Positions 36,311-45,571 of a stretch of DNA of 64,000 nucleotides are shown here, piece after piece; positions within the stretch are counted from its first letter, which is position 1, and each line of letters begins with the position of its first letter. This DNA comes from Achromobacter sp. Root83 (GTDB taxonomy: Bacteria; Pseudomonadota; Gammaproteobacteria; Burkholderiales; Burkholderiaceae_B). Where the stretch lies: NCBI RefSeq assembly GCF_001428845.1, contig NZ_LMIU01000024.1, forward strand, positions 2,542 through 66,541, given 5' to 3'. Both the position numbers and the translations under genes were made by a program. The notes under the pieces were generated by a model. The model ran no database searches, was not told the DNA's origin, and saw nothing but the letters and a program-made list of their open reading frames with translations.

Positions 36311-37741
36311 ATGCAAGCCGCTCTACGCCCACACTCTTCAGAACCGCCGGCGCCCGCCACCGCCGAGCCGCTTTTCCCTCCCCAGTTGCTGGCGCGGCTG
36401 GATAAGAATGGGCCGCGGTACACCTCGTACCCCACAGCGGACCGGTATCACGGCGGCTTTGGCGAGCAGGACTACCGGCTGGCGCTGCAGCAGCGCCGCG
36501 CGGCCAGCCCGGCAGAGCCGCTGTCGCTCTACCTCCATATTCCCTTCTGCGAGTCCGTCTGTTACTACTGCGCCTGTAACAAGGTAGTGACTCGCCATCA
36601 TGACCGAGCCGCCCGCTATCTGGACGCCTTGGCAAAAGAAATTGATTTGCACGTGCAGGAGCTGGGGCGGGGCGTGCCCGTCTCGCAGCTGCATTTCGGC
36701 GGAGGCACGCCGACATTCCTGTCCGACGAGGAACTCGCGCGTCTCATGGGCGACCTGCGCGCCGCTTTCCATTTCGAGCCGGACGCCGAGATCTCGATCG
36801 AGGTCGATCCGCGCACGGCGACGCCCGAGCGGCTGGCCTATCTGCAGCGGCTGGGCTTCAATCGGCTGAGCTTTGGCGTCCAGGACTTCGACAAGCGGGT
36901 CCAGGTGGCGGTGCATCGGGTGCAGTCCTTCGAGTCCGTGTCCGCGCTGATGCAAAGCGCAAGGGCCCTGGGCTACGCGTCCGTCAACGTGGATCTGATC
37001 TATGGCCTGCCCTTGCAGACCGCCGAATCATTTTCCCGCACCATCGCGCAGGTCATCGCATTGCGGCCCGACCGCATCGCGCTCTATGCGTACGCCCACC
37101 TGCCCGAACGATTCAAGCCGCAGCGGCGCATCCACGAAGCGGATCTGCCCGACCGCGCCACGCGTGTCGGCCTGCTCAGCGCCGCCATTGAAGGCTTCCT
37201 GAAGCAGGGCTATACCTACATCGGCATGGACCACTTCGCGTTGAATGGCGACGCGCTCGCCATTGCCAAACAGCGCGGCGAACTGCACCGCAATTTCCAG
37301 GGCTACAGCACGCAGCCGGACCGCGACCTGATCGCGCTCGGCGTGTCCGCCATCGGACGCATCGGCAATACCTACAGCCAGAACGCGAAGGTGCTCGACG
37401 AGTACTACGCGGCCATCGAAGGCGGGAAATTCGCCGTCGAGAGAGGGCTGGCGCTGAACGCCGACGATCTGGTCCGGCGCGAGGTGATCATGGACATCAT
37501 GTGCCAGGGGCGCGTCGACTTTGCCCGGATCGAGGCACGCCATGGCCTGCGGTTTGGGGAATACTTCAGCCGCGAGCTCTCGCAGATGGCAAGTCTGGCC
37601 GAACTGGGGCTGGTCAACCTTCGGCCGGATGCGGTGCAGGTGACCGGGCTGGGCTGGTACTTCGTGCGCGCGGTGGCGATGGCTTTCGACGGCTATCTGC
37701 GCACCGTCAGCACCGGCGCCAGCTACTCTCGCATCATCTGA
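36311..37741 (+). CDS. hemN: Oxygen-independent coproporphyrinogen III oxidase (radical SAM)
   Basis: HemN oxidatively decarboxylates coproporphyrinogen III to protoporphyrinogen IX without oxygen, using S-adenosylmethionine. The 476-aa protein starts MQAALRPHSSEPPAPATAEP. The radical-SAM cluster motif CESVCYYCACNK supplies CxxxCxxC plus the HemN-specific extra Cys. Other HemN blocks are YTSYPTADRYHGGF, LHFGGGTPTFL and GVQDFDKRVQVAVHR. The C-terminal HemN domain includes VRREVIMDIMC. The open frame reaches further upstream, but ATG 36311 with AGGG fits the family length. Confidence 0.96.
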   Translation: MQAALRPHSSEPPAPATAEPLFPPQLLARLDKNGPRYTSYPTADRYHGGFGEQDYRLALQQRRAASPAEPLSLYLHIPFCESVCYYCACNKVVTRHHDRAARYLDALAKEIDLHVQELGRGVPVSQLHFGGGTPTFLSDEELARLMGDLRAAFHFEPDAEISIEVDPRTATPERLAYLQRLGFNRLSFGVQDFDKRVQVAVHRVQSFESVSALMQSARALGYASVNVDLIYGLPLQTAESFSRTIAQVIALRPDRIALYAYAHLPERFKPQRRIHEADLPDRATRVGLLSAAIEGFLKQGYTYIGMDHFALNGDALAIAKQRGELHRNFQGYSTQPDRDLIALGVSAIGRIGNTYSQNAKVLDEYYAAIEGGKFAVERGLALNADDLVRREVIMDIMCQGRVDFARIEARHGLRFGEYFSRELSQMASLAELGLVNLRPDAVQVTGLGWYFVRAVAMAFDGYLRTVSTGASYSRII

Positions 37742-37783
37742 TTCCTTGCCGCAGCCAAGGCGGCGCCGTTCGGCGCCACGCGC

Positions 37784-38539
37784 TCATCCGGCGAATTTCT
37801 CGCGCAGGTAGAGCGCCAGGGAGAGGTCGTCGGCCAGTTGCAGTTTTCGCATGGCGCGGCGCTTGTGCGTGCTGACGGTTTTCTTGCTGCGCACGAGCCG
37901 CGCCGCAATCTGCGTGACCGACAACCCCTGGCTGATGTGCCGCAGGATCTCGACTTCAGAGGCCGTCAGCAGCGAGTGCGGAGCGGGCGGCAGCAGGCCG
38001 CGGATCTTGCCTTCGTGTACGGACAGGAACGGCGCCTTGGCGCTGATCACCCCGCGGATCATGTCCGGCAGCAGAATCATGCCCCATTGCTTGGCAAGGT
38101 ATCCGTTCGCGCCCGCGCGATACGCGGCGTATTGGGTTTCGAGCCGGTTGCCCGCGGAAAACGTGATGATCGCCATGGTGGGGTGATAGCGGCGCACCCG
38201 CCGCAGATAGTTGACGCCGTCCCAGGGCTCCAGAGGCAGGTAGAAGTCGATCAGCGCTACATCGCAGGGTGCGTGCGCCAGCTTTTCGAGCAACGCCCGG
38301 GCCGAGGTTTCCCGATGTACGAGCTGAAAGCCCGGACGGCTCTCGAGGTAGGCGCCGACTCCCAGCGCCACCACGGGGTGGTCGTCCAGGATGGCAACCC
38401 GGATGACCGGGGGCGGGCGTGACATCAGCAGGTGCCGGTGCGTACCCTGGCCTTGGACTGGGGCACCAGCAGGTGCGCCCCCTTTTTCGGGGGGCGTGGC
38501 GAAGGGGGCCCTGCTGGCTGGCTCTGAAACCGGTTTCAT
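37784..38539 (-). CDS. RcsB-like LuxR-family response regulator (orphan)
   Basis: The receiver domain (VIRVAILDDHPVVALGVGAY; phospho-Asp in ALIDFYLP; Lys in GANGYLAKQW) is intact. The LuxR-type HTH (LTASEVEILRHISQGLSVTQ, then SKKTVSTHKRRAMRKLQL) resembles RcsB. From ATG 38539, with GGAG 5 bp upstream, the protein is 251 aa and carries a Gly/Pro/Ala-rich N-terminal extension of about 38 residues. Starting at ATG 38425 gives a standard 213-aa regulator but with no clear ribosome site. No sensor kinase is adjacent. Confidence 0.88.
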   Translation of the reverse strand: MKPVSEPASRAPFATPPEKGGAPAGAPVQGQGTHRHLLMSRPPPVIRVAILDDHPVVALGVGAYLESRPGFQLVHRETSARALLEKLAHAPCDVALIDFYLPLEPWDGVNYLRRVRRYHPTMAIITFSAGNRLETQYAAYRAGANGYLAKQWGMILLPDMIRGVISAKAPFLSVHEGKIRGLLPPAPHSLLTASEVEILRHISQGLSVTQIAARLVRSKKTVSTHKRRAMRKLQLADDLSLALYLREKFAG

Positions 38540-39155
38540 CGTTGCTCCACAAACGGGTGAGGGGAAGTTGGGCGACGGGCGCCGCACGAAGGCGGAGCCA
38601 GTGCACATGTCCCGATTAGTCCTAAAATTTTGTGGGCAGATTACGGTTTCGAGCGGCTGAGCGGATGTGAAACGACTGAAAATCAGACCGTTGCACCCTT
38701 GGCCTGTCAGCAAATTCGAAAGCGACTCCACGATGGCCTTCGTTTCGTCGAGGCCGGGCGGCTTGACCAGACGGGTGTCGCTTGGGCCGGATCGGGCGGA
38801 GCCATCCGGACTGTCGCGCTTTCGCCACGAAATGCATGCGGATGGTGCTACAATCGGCAACGATAAACGTGGCTGCATGCTGTAACTGATTTGGCCGCGC
38901 CGTTTTTGCTACACCTTGATCCGCGCCGCCTCGGGCGCGTACCAACAGGCCCAAACACCATGTTTTTCCCGCTGGCACGAACTACGACCCGGAACTTTCG
39001 CCCTATGTCGCGTTAGTTTTTCGTGCGTCGGGTTTTACCGTGTCAGGTCAGCGGCAGAACTCAGCAAGACAATCAAATGAACGCGGCTCTCAAGCCGCGT
39101 TTTTCGTTTCTGTTTTTCGTTTTTTTTGTTCCAAGAACCCCAGGAAGCACTCCCG
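38540..39155. other. Intergenic region and thrS leader
   Basis: This 616-bp region carries no convincing gene. tgctacaatc (TACAAT at 38849-38854) is a candidate -10 element for rightward thrS transcription, without a good -35. A Rho-independent-type hairpin lies at 39079-39106, between this candidate promoter and thrS. If transcription starts upstream, it would act as an attenuator or as the end of a small RNA. Confidence 0.5.
39079..39106 (+). terminator. Terminator/attenuator hairpin in the thrS leader
   Basis: acgcggct-ctca-agccgcgt is an 8-bp G+C-rich stem followed by ttttcgtttctgttttt. It lies 50 bp before the thrS start codon and downstream of the candidate thrS promoter. Confidence 0.75.
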
Positions 39156-41108
39156 ATGGTACAGATCACATTGCCCGATGGTTCGCAGCGCCAATATCCG
39201 GGGCCGGTAACGGTCGCCGAAGTGGCGCAATCGATCGGTACGGGCCTGGCGAAGGCGGCCTTGGGCGGCCGAGTGACGATTGATGGCGCGGATTCCAAGC
39301 TGGTCGACACCAGCTTCCGCATTGAAGGCGATGCCCGCCTGGCAATCGTGACCGCCAAGGATGCGGACGGCCTGGACCTGATCCGCCATTCCACGGCGCA
39401 CTTGCTGGCCTATGCCGTCAAGGAGCTGTTCCCGGATGCGCAGGTCACCATCGGTCCGGTGATCGACAACGGCTTCTATTACGACTTCTCGTACAAGCGC
39501 CCGTTCACCCCCGAGGATCTGGCTGCCATCGAAAAGAAGATGGCCGAACTCGTCAAAAAGGACGAAGTGGTCACGCGCGAAGAATGGTCGCGCGACGACG
39601 CCGTGGAATTCTTCAAGAGCATCGGCGAAAAGTACAAGGCCGAAATCATTGCTTCGATTCCGTCCAACGAACCGCTCAGCCTGTACCGTGAAGGCGACTT
39701 CATCGATCTGTGCCGGGGCCCGCACGTGCCGTCCACCGGCAAACTGAAGGTCTTCAAGCTGATGAAGGTGGCCGGCGCCTACTGGCGCGGCGACAGCAAA
39801 AACGAGATGCTCCAGCGCATCTACGGCACCGCCTGGGCTACCAAGGAAGAGCAGGAAGCCTACCTGCACATGCTGGAAGAGGCCGAGCGCCGCGACCACC
39901 GCAAGATCGGCCGCGAACTCGACCTGTTCCACTTCCAGGACGAGGCCCCTGGCCTGATTTTCTGGCATCCCAAGGGCTGGACCCTGTGGCAGCAGGTCGA
40001 GCAATACATGCGCGCCGTCTACCGCGACAACGGTTACCAGGAAGTCAAGGCGCCGCAGATTCTCGACATTTCGCTCTGGAAGAAGACGGGCCACTGGGAC
40101 AACTATCGTGAAAACATGTTCACGACCGAGTCCGAGAACCGCGTTTACGGCCTGAAGCCGATGAACTGCCCGGGCCACGTCCAGATTTTCAACGCCGGGC
40201 TGCACTCCTACCGTGAACTGCCCCTGCGCTACGGCGAATTCGGCCAGTGCCATCGCAATGAACCCTCGGGTTCGCTGCACGGCATGATGCGCGTGCGCGG
40301 CTTTACGCAGGACGATGGCCACATTTTCTGTACCGAAGACCAGCTTCAGGACGAATGCGCCGATTTCACGGCGCTGTTGCAGAAGGTCTACCGTGATTTC
40401 GGTTTCACCGAAGTGCTGTATAAGGTCGCCACGCGTCCCGAAAAGCGTATCGGTTCGGACGAGGTCTGGGATACGGCCGAAGCCGCCTTGATGGAAAGCC
40501 TGCGCCGCACCGGTTGCGATTTCGAGGTTTCCCCGGGCGAGGGCGCTTTCTACGGTCCCAAGGTCGAGTACACGCTGAAGGATGCCATCGGCCGCCACTG
40601 GCAGTGCGGTACGATCCAGGTCGACTTCTCCATGCCCGTACGTCTGGGCGCCGAGTACGTGGACCAGAATGACCAGCGCCGTCCGCCTGTCATGCTGCAC
40701 CGCGCGATCCTCGGGTCGCTCGAGCGTTTTATCGGCATGTTGATCGAAAACCACGCCGGCGCGATGCCTCCCTGGCTCGCCCCGGTGCAGGCTGTCGTAT
40801 GCTGCATTTCCGAACCTTCAGCCGATTATGCGGCTGAAATCACGCAAAGCCTGAAAAAACAAGGCTTTAGAGTAGAGTCCGATTTGCGCGGTGAAAAAAT
40901 CACTCGTAAAATTCGGGAGCACAGCCTGCAAAAGGTGCCGTACATTCTTGTCGTCGGCGACAAAGAGAAGCAAAACGGCACCGTAGCCGTACGCGGACTG
41001 GGCGGACTGGACCTTGGCGCCATCGCATACGACGAGTTCGTCGCGCGATTGTCCGAGGACGTAGCCGCCCGTCGCGACGTCAATCAACCTGATAGCAGTG
41101 CTGCTTAA
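39156..41108 (+). CDS. thrS: Threonyl-tRNA synthetase
   Basis: ThrRS charges tRNA-Thr. The 650-aa protein starts [20 protein letters not shown] with an N-terminal TGS domain (1-60). The editing domain follows, with HxxxH in [15 protein letters not shown] near residue 77. The class II catalytic core includes motif 2 ([20 protein letters not shown]) and zinc-binding Cys in PMNCPGHV. The C-terminal anticodon-binding domain includes [26 protein letters not shown] precedes ATG 39156. It is followed by infC after 20 bp. Confidence 0.98.
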   Translation: MVQITLPDGSQRQYPGPVTVAEVAQSIGTGLAKAALGGRVTIDGADSKLVDTSFRIEGDARLAIVTAKDADGLDLIRHSTAHLLAYAVKELFPDAQVTIGPVIDNGFYYDFSYKRPFTPEDLAAIEKKMAELVKKDEVVTREEWSRDDAVEFFKSIGEKYKAEIIASIPSNEPLSLYREGDFIDLCRGPHVPSTGKLKVFKLMKVAGAYWRGDSKNEMLQRIYGTAWATKEEQEAYLHMLEEAERRDHRKIGRELDLFHFQDEAPGLIFWHPKGWTLWQQVEQYMRAVYRDNGYQEVKAPQILDISLWKKTGHWDNYRENMFTTESENRVYGLKPMNCPGHVQIFNAGLHSYRELPLRYGEFGQCHRNEPSGSLHGMMRVRGFTQDDGHIFCTEDQLQDECADFTALLQKVYRDFGFTEVLYKVATRPEKRIGSDEVWDTAEAALMESLRRTGCDFEVSPGEGAFYGPKVEYTLKDAIGRHWQCGTIQVDFSMPVRLGAEYVDQNDQRRPPVMLHRAILGSLERFIGMLIENHAGAMPPWLAPVQAVVCCISEPSADYAAEITQSLKKQGFRVESDLRGEKITRKIREHSLQKVPYILVVGDKEKQNGTVAVRGLGGLDLGAIAYDEFVARLSEDVAARRDVNQPDSSAA

Positions 41109-41128
41109 CATTTCTAGGAGCTTTCAAC

Positions 41129-41680
41129 ATCGCCACTGAAAAAGCCAATCGCATCAACGGTGAAATCCGCGTCCCCGAGGTGCGCCTGATAGGTCTGGAC
41201 GGAGAACAGCTCGGCATCGTCAAGATTGCCGACGCCTTCCGTCTTTCCGAGCAAAGCGACGTGGATCTGGTGGAAATCGCGCCGAACGCCGAGCCGCCGG
41301 TCTGCCGTTTGATGGACTACGGTAAGTTCAAGTACCAAGAGCAGAAGCGCCAGGCCGAAGCCCGTTCCAAGCAGAAGGTCATCCAGGTCAAGGAAGTCAA
41401 ATTCCGTCCGGCCACCGACGAGGGCGACTACCAGGTCAAGCTGCGCAACCTGCGCCGCTTCCTCGAGGAAGGCGACAAGGCCAAGGTGACGCTGCGGTTC
41501 CGTGGCCGCGAAATGGCTCACCAGGAACTCGGTATGCGGGTGCTTGAACGTGTGCGCGACGACCTGCTGGAACTGGCCCAGGTCGAAGCCATGCCGAAGC
41601 TCGAAGGCCGTCAGATGGTCATGGTGCTGGCGCCGAAGAAGAAGGTCGTGCCCGCGGGCAAGCCTGAATCGGCGGCCTGA
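41129..41680 (+). CDS. infC: Translation initiation factor IF-3 (ATC start codon)
   Basis: IF3 binds the 30S subunit and proofreads start-codon selection. Reading from ATC at 41129 gives 183 aa starting (M)[20 protein letters not shown], the normal IF3 N-terminus, in frame with the rest ([20 protein letters not shown]). TAGGAG lies 8 bp before the ATC. infC genes are known for non-canonical starts (ATT in E. coli), used for autoregulation. A GTG at 41180 would cut off the conserved N-terminus and is rejected. It is co-directional with thrS. Confidence 0.95.
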   Translation: MATEKANRINGEIRVPEVRLIGLDGEQLGIVKIADAFRLSEQSDVDLVEIAPNAEPPVCRLMDYGKFKYQEQKRQAEARSKQKVIQVKEVKFRPATDEGDYQVKLRNLRRFLEEGDKAKVTLRFRGREMAHQELGMRVLERVRDDLLELAQVEAMPKLEGRQMVMVLAPKKKVVPAGKPESAA

Positions 41681-41836
41681 TCGCCAGCCGTAGCCTCCGC
41701 AAGAGGCTCGGCCGCTCCAACAACCCGCCGTGTCCGTTGCGTGACCGGCGGGTTCGCTTATTGGGCGGCTCTGCGCTACGATGTCATAAAGCCGCCTTCC
41801 CGCGAGGGGAGGCGGCGTCCGTTTCGGGGTGTCGCG

Positions 41837-42808
41837 ATGCATGTTTTGTTCGTTTTGGATCCCTTGCCGCTGCTCAAGGCGTACAAGGACAGTTCTGTCG
41901 CCATGATGCGTGCGCTGGTGGCGCGCGGCCATACGCTCAGCGTGGCCATGCAGGGCGATCTCTTTATTGAGGCCGGCACGGTCAAGGCCGCCGCCACGCC
42001 GATCGAGCTGGTCGCGGACGCCGACCTGCACGGCCATGAATGGTGGCGCGAATCCGCTGCCCGGGATCTGCCGCTGGCGGACTTCGGCGCCGTCGTCATG
42101 CGCAAGGATCCTCCGTTCGACATGGAATACGTGTATTCGACGCACCTGCTCGAATACGCCGAGGCCCAGGGCGCCCGTGTGTTCAACAGCGGCGCGGCCA
42201 TACGCAACCATCCCGAAAAGCTGGCCATCACCGAAATCAGCGAGTTCACCGCGCCCACGCTGGTGACCCGCAACATGGCCCGGCTGAAGGCGTTCCACGA
42301 CACACATAGCGACGTGATCGTCAAGCCGCTGGACGGCATGGGAGGCACCGGCGTGTTCCGTCTGCAACCCAAGGATCCCAACCTGAACGCCATCCTTGAA
42401 ACCCTCACGGACAATGGCGCGCGCACCATCATGGCGCAGCGCTATATCCCCGACATCGTCAAGGGTGACAAGCGCATCCTGCTGATCGGCGGCGAGCCTG
42501 TGCCGTACTCGCTTGCGCGCATCCCGCTGGCCGGCGAAACGCGCGGCAACCTGGCTGCCGGCGGACGAGGCGTGGCGCAGGAGCTGTCTGCCCGGGACCG
42601 CGAGATCGCCGAAGCCGTGGCCCCCAAGCTTGCCGCCCGCGGTCTGCTTCTGGTCGGTCTGGATGTCATTGGCGATTACGTCACCGAGGTCAACGTCACC
42701 AGCCCCACCTGTTTCGTGGAAATTGCCGAACAGACCGGTTTCGATGTCGCAGGCATGTTCGTCCAGGCGCTTGAAAAAGCCGTGGCGGGCGCTGCCGCCG
42801 CGGTCTGA
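41837..42808 (+). CDS. gshB: Glutathione synthetase
   Basis: GshB joins gamma-glutamylcysteine and glycine with ATP. The 323-aa ATP-grasp protein starts MHVLFVLDPLPLLKAYKDSS, matching family N-termini. Family motifs are VMRKDPPFDMEYVYSTHLLE, VIVKPLDGMGGTGVFRL (ATP-grasp loop) and NVTSPTCFVEI. The upstream open frame is not used, because the family start is at 41837. The PTS EIIA gene follows after 18 bp, so gshB may be co-transcribed with the PTS genes, as is common in betaproteobacteria. Confidence 0.97.
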   Translation: MHVLFVLDPLPLLKAYKDSSVAMMRALVARGHTLSVAMQGDLFIEAGTVKAAATPIELVADADLHGHEWWRESAARDLPLADFGAVVMRKDPPFDMEYVYSTHLLEYAEAQGARVFNSGAAIRNHPEKLAITEISEFTAPTLVTRNMARLKAFHDTHSDVIVKPLDGMGGTGVFRLQPKDPNLNAILETLTDNGARTIMAQRYIPDIVKGDKRILLIGGEPVPYSLARIPLAGETRGNLAAGGRGVAQELSARDREIAEAVAPKLAARGLLLVGLDVIGDYVTEVNVTSPTCFVEIAEQTGFDVAGMFVQALEKAVAGAAAAV

Positions 42809-42826
42809 CCTCTCAGGACTTTTGTC

Positions 42827-43228
42827 ATGACCACGGGTATTGTGATCGTCGTGCACGCGCCCCTGGGCGCGGCCATGCGCGAATGCGCCAGCCACGTCAT
42901 GGGCAACCTTGACGGCATGCTGGCCGTTCACGACATCCAGCCCGAGGACCTTCCGGACGATCTGACCCCCGATGTCCTGAAGGACATCCTGGGGCAGGAT
43001 CACGGCGGAGGCGTTCTGGTCCTGACGGACCTGATCGGCGCCACGCCCGCGAACATCTCGAAGCGCGCCGTCGCGGACGCGCAGGCCCAGGGCATCCAGT
43101 GCTGTGTGCTGGCGGGGCTGAACACGCCGATGCTGCTGAGGGCGTTGACCTACCGCAACCTGCCTTTGGCCGAAACGCGCGAGAAGGCACTGGCCGGAGG
43201 AGTGCAGGGCGTCTTGCGTGTAGACTGA
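42827..43228 (+). CDS. PTS mannose/fructose-type EIIA protein
   Basis: The 133-aa EIIA-Man-type domain starts MTTGIVIVVHAPLGAAMREC with the phosphorylatable His10. It accepts phosphate from HPr. No EIIB or EIIC gene is present, so this is an incomplete PTS. In betaproteobacteria such sets regulate rather than transport sugar (family knowledge). It is followed after 105 bp by ptsH and then ptsI. Confidence 0.94.
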   Translation: MTTGIVIVVHAPLGAAMRECASHVMGNLDGMLAVHDIQPEDLPDDLTPDVLKDILGQDHGGGVLVLTDLIGATPANISKRAVADAQAQGIQCCVLAGLNTPMLLRALTYRNLPLAETREKALAGGVQGVLRVD

Positions 43229-43333
43229 CGGGCAAGAATTTGCCCTATTATGTCGGCTATTATTTCAAGCCGAAGCGGTTCGACGATTGCTGCGATCAAC
43301 ACTGCGGCGTAGGCCGCGGCCATAATCTTTCCT

Positions 43334-43603
43334 ATGCCCAATACAGACATTGTCATCAGCAATAAACTGGGTTTGCACGCCCGGGCCGCCGCCAAGCTGA
43401 CGCAGCTTGCGAGCAAGTTTTCCAGCGAGATCTTTATTTCACGCGGCGCGCAACGCGTAAATGCCAAGAGCATCATGGGGGTCATGATGCTGGCCGCCGG
43501 CTTGGGCGTGACGGTCAAGCTGGAGGCTTCGGGCAGCGACGCCGAGCAAGCCCTTTCCGAAATCGAAACACTGTTCGACAGCAAATTCGGTGAGCAGGAA
43601 TAG
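43334..43603 (+). CDS. ptsH: HPr phosphocarrier protein
   Basis: The 89-aa HPr has the active-site His15 in NKLGLHARAAAK and a Ser46 regulatory site in NAKSIMGVMML, a potential target of HPr kinase/phosphatase. It relays phosphate from EI to EIIA. The ptsI frame starts inside its last codons (14-bp overlap), indicating coupled translation. Confidence 0.96.
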   Translation: MPNTDIVISNKLGLHARAAAKLTQLASKFSSEIFISRGAQRVNAKSIMGVMMLAAGLGVTVKLEASGSDAEQALSEIETLFDSKFGEQE

Positions 43604-45416
43604 AACGTCTTCTGAATCAGCCGGCGCGAGCCATGCTCGTGCCGGCTCGTCCGCGACCCTTACCGATACTCGCAACGGGGCTGGCCCCGCCAGCCCCGTT
43701 GTCTGCCTGTATGGCAAGGGCGTCGCCAGGGGATATGCGATCGGCCGCGCGGTCGTCATGGGCGCCGCGGCGCTGGAAGTGGCGCACTACCGCATTTCGC
43801 CCGAAGACATTCCCGCCGAGAGCAGCCGGCTGACCGAAGCCCTGGCTTCCGCGCAGCAAGAGCTCCTGCAATTGGCCGACACCTTGCCGGCCGATGCCCC
43901 GCGCGAACTGGGCGCCATGCTGAATGTGCACAGCCTGCTGCTGGGCGATCCGTTGCTGGCCGAACAGACGCTGGCCCTGATCGCCGAGCGCCACTACAAC
44001 GCCGAATGGGCGCTGACGACGCAGGGCCAGATCCTGGGGCAGCAGTTCGACGCCATGGAGGACGAGTACCTGCGCGAGCGCGGGGCCGACGTGCGCCAGG
44101 TCATCGAGCGGGTGCTGCACGTCCTGGCGGGCACGTCGGCGATTCTGCCCGACATGTCCCACATGGGCGGCGACGATGCGCTGGTGGTCGTGGCCCACGA
44201 TATCTCGCCGGCCGACATGCTTCGGTTGCGCGGCGGACGCTTCGCCGCCTTTGTCACCGACCTGGGCGGCCCGACCTCGCATACGGCAATCGTGGCGCGC
44301 AGTATGGGCGTGCCGGCCGTGGTCGCCATGGGGAACGTGCGCGAACTGGTCCGCGACGGCGACATGCTGATCATCGACGGGGCGGCCGGCGCGGTGGTGG
44401 TCAATCCGTCCGACCGGATCCTGCAGGAATACCGGCGGCGCCAGGCCATCTACGCGGACGAACGCGCCGAACTCGGTCTGTTGCGCGACGAGCCCTCCAT
44501 CACCCTCGACGGGATCGACATCACCTTGCATGCCAACATCGAGCTGCCGGACGAGGCCGCTCTGGCTTTGGCGTCGGGCGCGCATGGCATCGGGCTGTTC
44601 CGCAGCGAGTTCCTGTTCATGGGACGCCCGGATCTGCCGGGCGAGGAAGAGCAATACGAAGCGTATGCCTCCGTCGTCAAGGTAATGGCCGGCAGGTCTG
44701 TCACGATCCGCACGCTGGATATCGGCTCGGACAAGACGCTGGACGGGGAGGCCACCGTGGCCACCAACCCGGCCCTGGGGCAGCGCGCCATCCGGTATTG
44801 CCTGGCCCGGCCGGAAATGTTCGCGACGCAGTTGCGCGCCATCCTGCGGGCCTCGGCGCACGGGCCGGTGCGGCTGCTGATTCCGATGATCGCGCACATG
44901 CACGAGGTGGTGGCAACCAAGGCGGCCATCGAGGCCGCCCGGCGCGAACTCGATGCCCGGGGGCAAGCCTATGCGCCTCAAATGGAAGTGGGCGCTATGG
45001 TCGAAGTGCCTGCCATCGCCATCGCGATCGAACCCTTCGCGCAGGCGCTGGATTTTCTTTCCATCGGCACCAATGACCTGATCCAGTACACGCTGGCGAT
45101 CGACCGCGGCGACCACGACGTGGCCGCGCTCTACGATCCCCTGCATCCAGCGGTGCTGCGCCTGGTTGCCAATACGATCAACGCGGGCGAACGCGCAGGC
45201 AAGCCCGTTGCGGTTTGCGGCGAAATGGCGGGCGATTCGCGCATGACCCGGTTGCTGCTGGGGCTGGGCCTGACCGAGTTCTCGATGCACCCCCAGCAAT
45301 TGCTGGATGTGAAGCGCGAGGTTCGCCGGGCGCATTCCAATGCCCTGCGCATCAAGGTGGCGACGGCGCTGAACCGCGCGTTGCCCGTGGACCTGGACGC
45401 GCTGGGGCCGGCCTGA
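43590..45416 (+). CDS. ptsI: Phosphoenolpyruvate-protein phosphotransferase (EI)
   Basis: EI autophosphorylates from PEP and passes phosphate to HPr. From GTG 43590 the protein is 608 aa, with the active-site His near residue 230 (LGGPTSHTAIVARSMGVPAV). The PEP-binding barrel includes LFRSEFLFMGRPDLPGEEEQ and SIGTNDLIQYTLAIDRGDH. It carries a polar extension of about 40 residues before the usual start (VVCLYGKGVARGYAIGRA). No better in-frame start is visible, and the overlap with ptsH supports GTG. Confidence 0.94.
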   Translation: MSRNRTSSESAGASHARAGSSATLTDTRNGAGPASPVVCLYGKGVARGYAIGRAVVMGAAALEVAHYRISPEDIPAESSRLTEALASAQQELLQLADTLPADAPRELGAMLNVHSLLLGDPLLAEQTLALIAERHYNAEWALTTQGQILGQQFDAMEDEYLRERGADVRQVIERVLHVLAGTSAILPDMSHMGGDDALVVVAHDISPADMLRLRGGRFAAFVTDLGGPTSHTAIVARSMGVPAVVAMGNVRELVRDGDMLIIDGAAGAVVVNPSDRILQEYRRRQAIYADERAELGLLRDEPSITLDGIDITLHANIELPDEAALALASGAHGIGLFRSEFLFMGRPDLPGEEEQYEAYASVVKVMAGRSVTIRTLDIGSDKTLDGEATVATNPALGQRAIRYCLARPEMFATQLRAILRASAHGPVRLLIPMIAHMHEVVATKAAIEAARRELDARGQAYAPQMEVGAMVEVPAIAIAIEPFAQALDFLSIGTNDLIQYTLAIDRGDHDVAALYDPLHPAVLRLVANTINAGERAGKPVAVCGEMAGDSRMTRLLLGLGLTEFSMHPQQLLDVKREVRRAHSNALRIKVATALNRALPVDLDALGPA

Positions 45417-45438
45417 TCCGCTCCGGCGCCACGTAGAA

Positions 45439-45468
45439 AGCCGCCCGTTGCTCGGGCGGTTTTTTTTC
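45439..45468 (+). terminator. Rho-independent terminator after ptsI
   Basis: The stem aagccgcccg / cgggcggttt is followed by an 8-T run, 23 bp after the ptsI stop. Confidence 0.92.
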
Positions 45469-45484
45469 GGAAGACAGCAAGCCT

Positions 45485-45523
45485 GAAAAAAACGGCGCCG
45501 GTGCGAAAGCGCCGGCGCCGTTT
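45485..45523 (-). terminator. Rho-independent terminator for glnK-amtB
   Basis: On the minus strand aacggcgccggcgc pairs with gcgccgtt-type sequence (stem aacggcgccgg / ccggcgccgtt). It is followed by a run of T, seen as aaaaaaa at 45486-45492 on the plus strand. It faces the ptsI terminator, closing the convergent pair. Confidence 0.88.
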
Positions 45524-45571
45524 CCTGTGCCGGCCCGCTTTGCCTGGAAGGCAGCGGACCGGGGCATCGCT

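Noticed and set aside
38630..38885. Short rightward frames before thrS
   Set aside because: No ribosome site or recognisable product; they overlap the putative thrS promoter region.
43590..43603. Frameshift between ptsH and ptsI
   Set aside because: The 14-bp overlap joins two intact frames with normal ends; this is coupled translation rather than an error.
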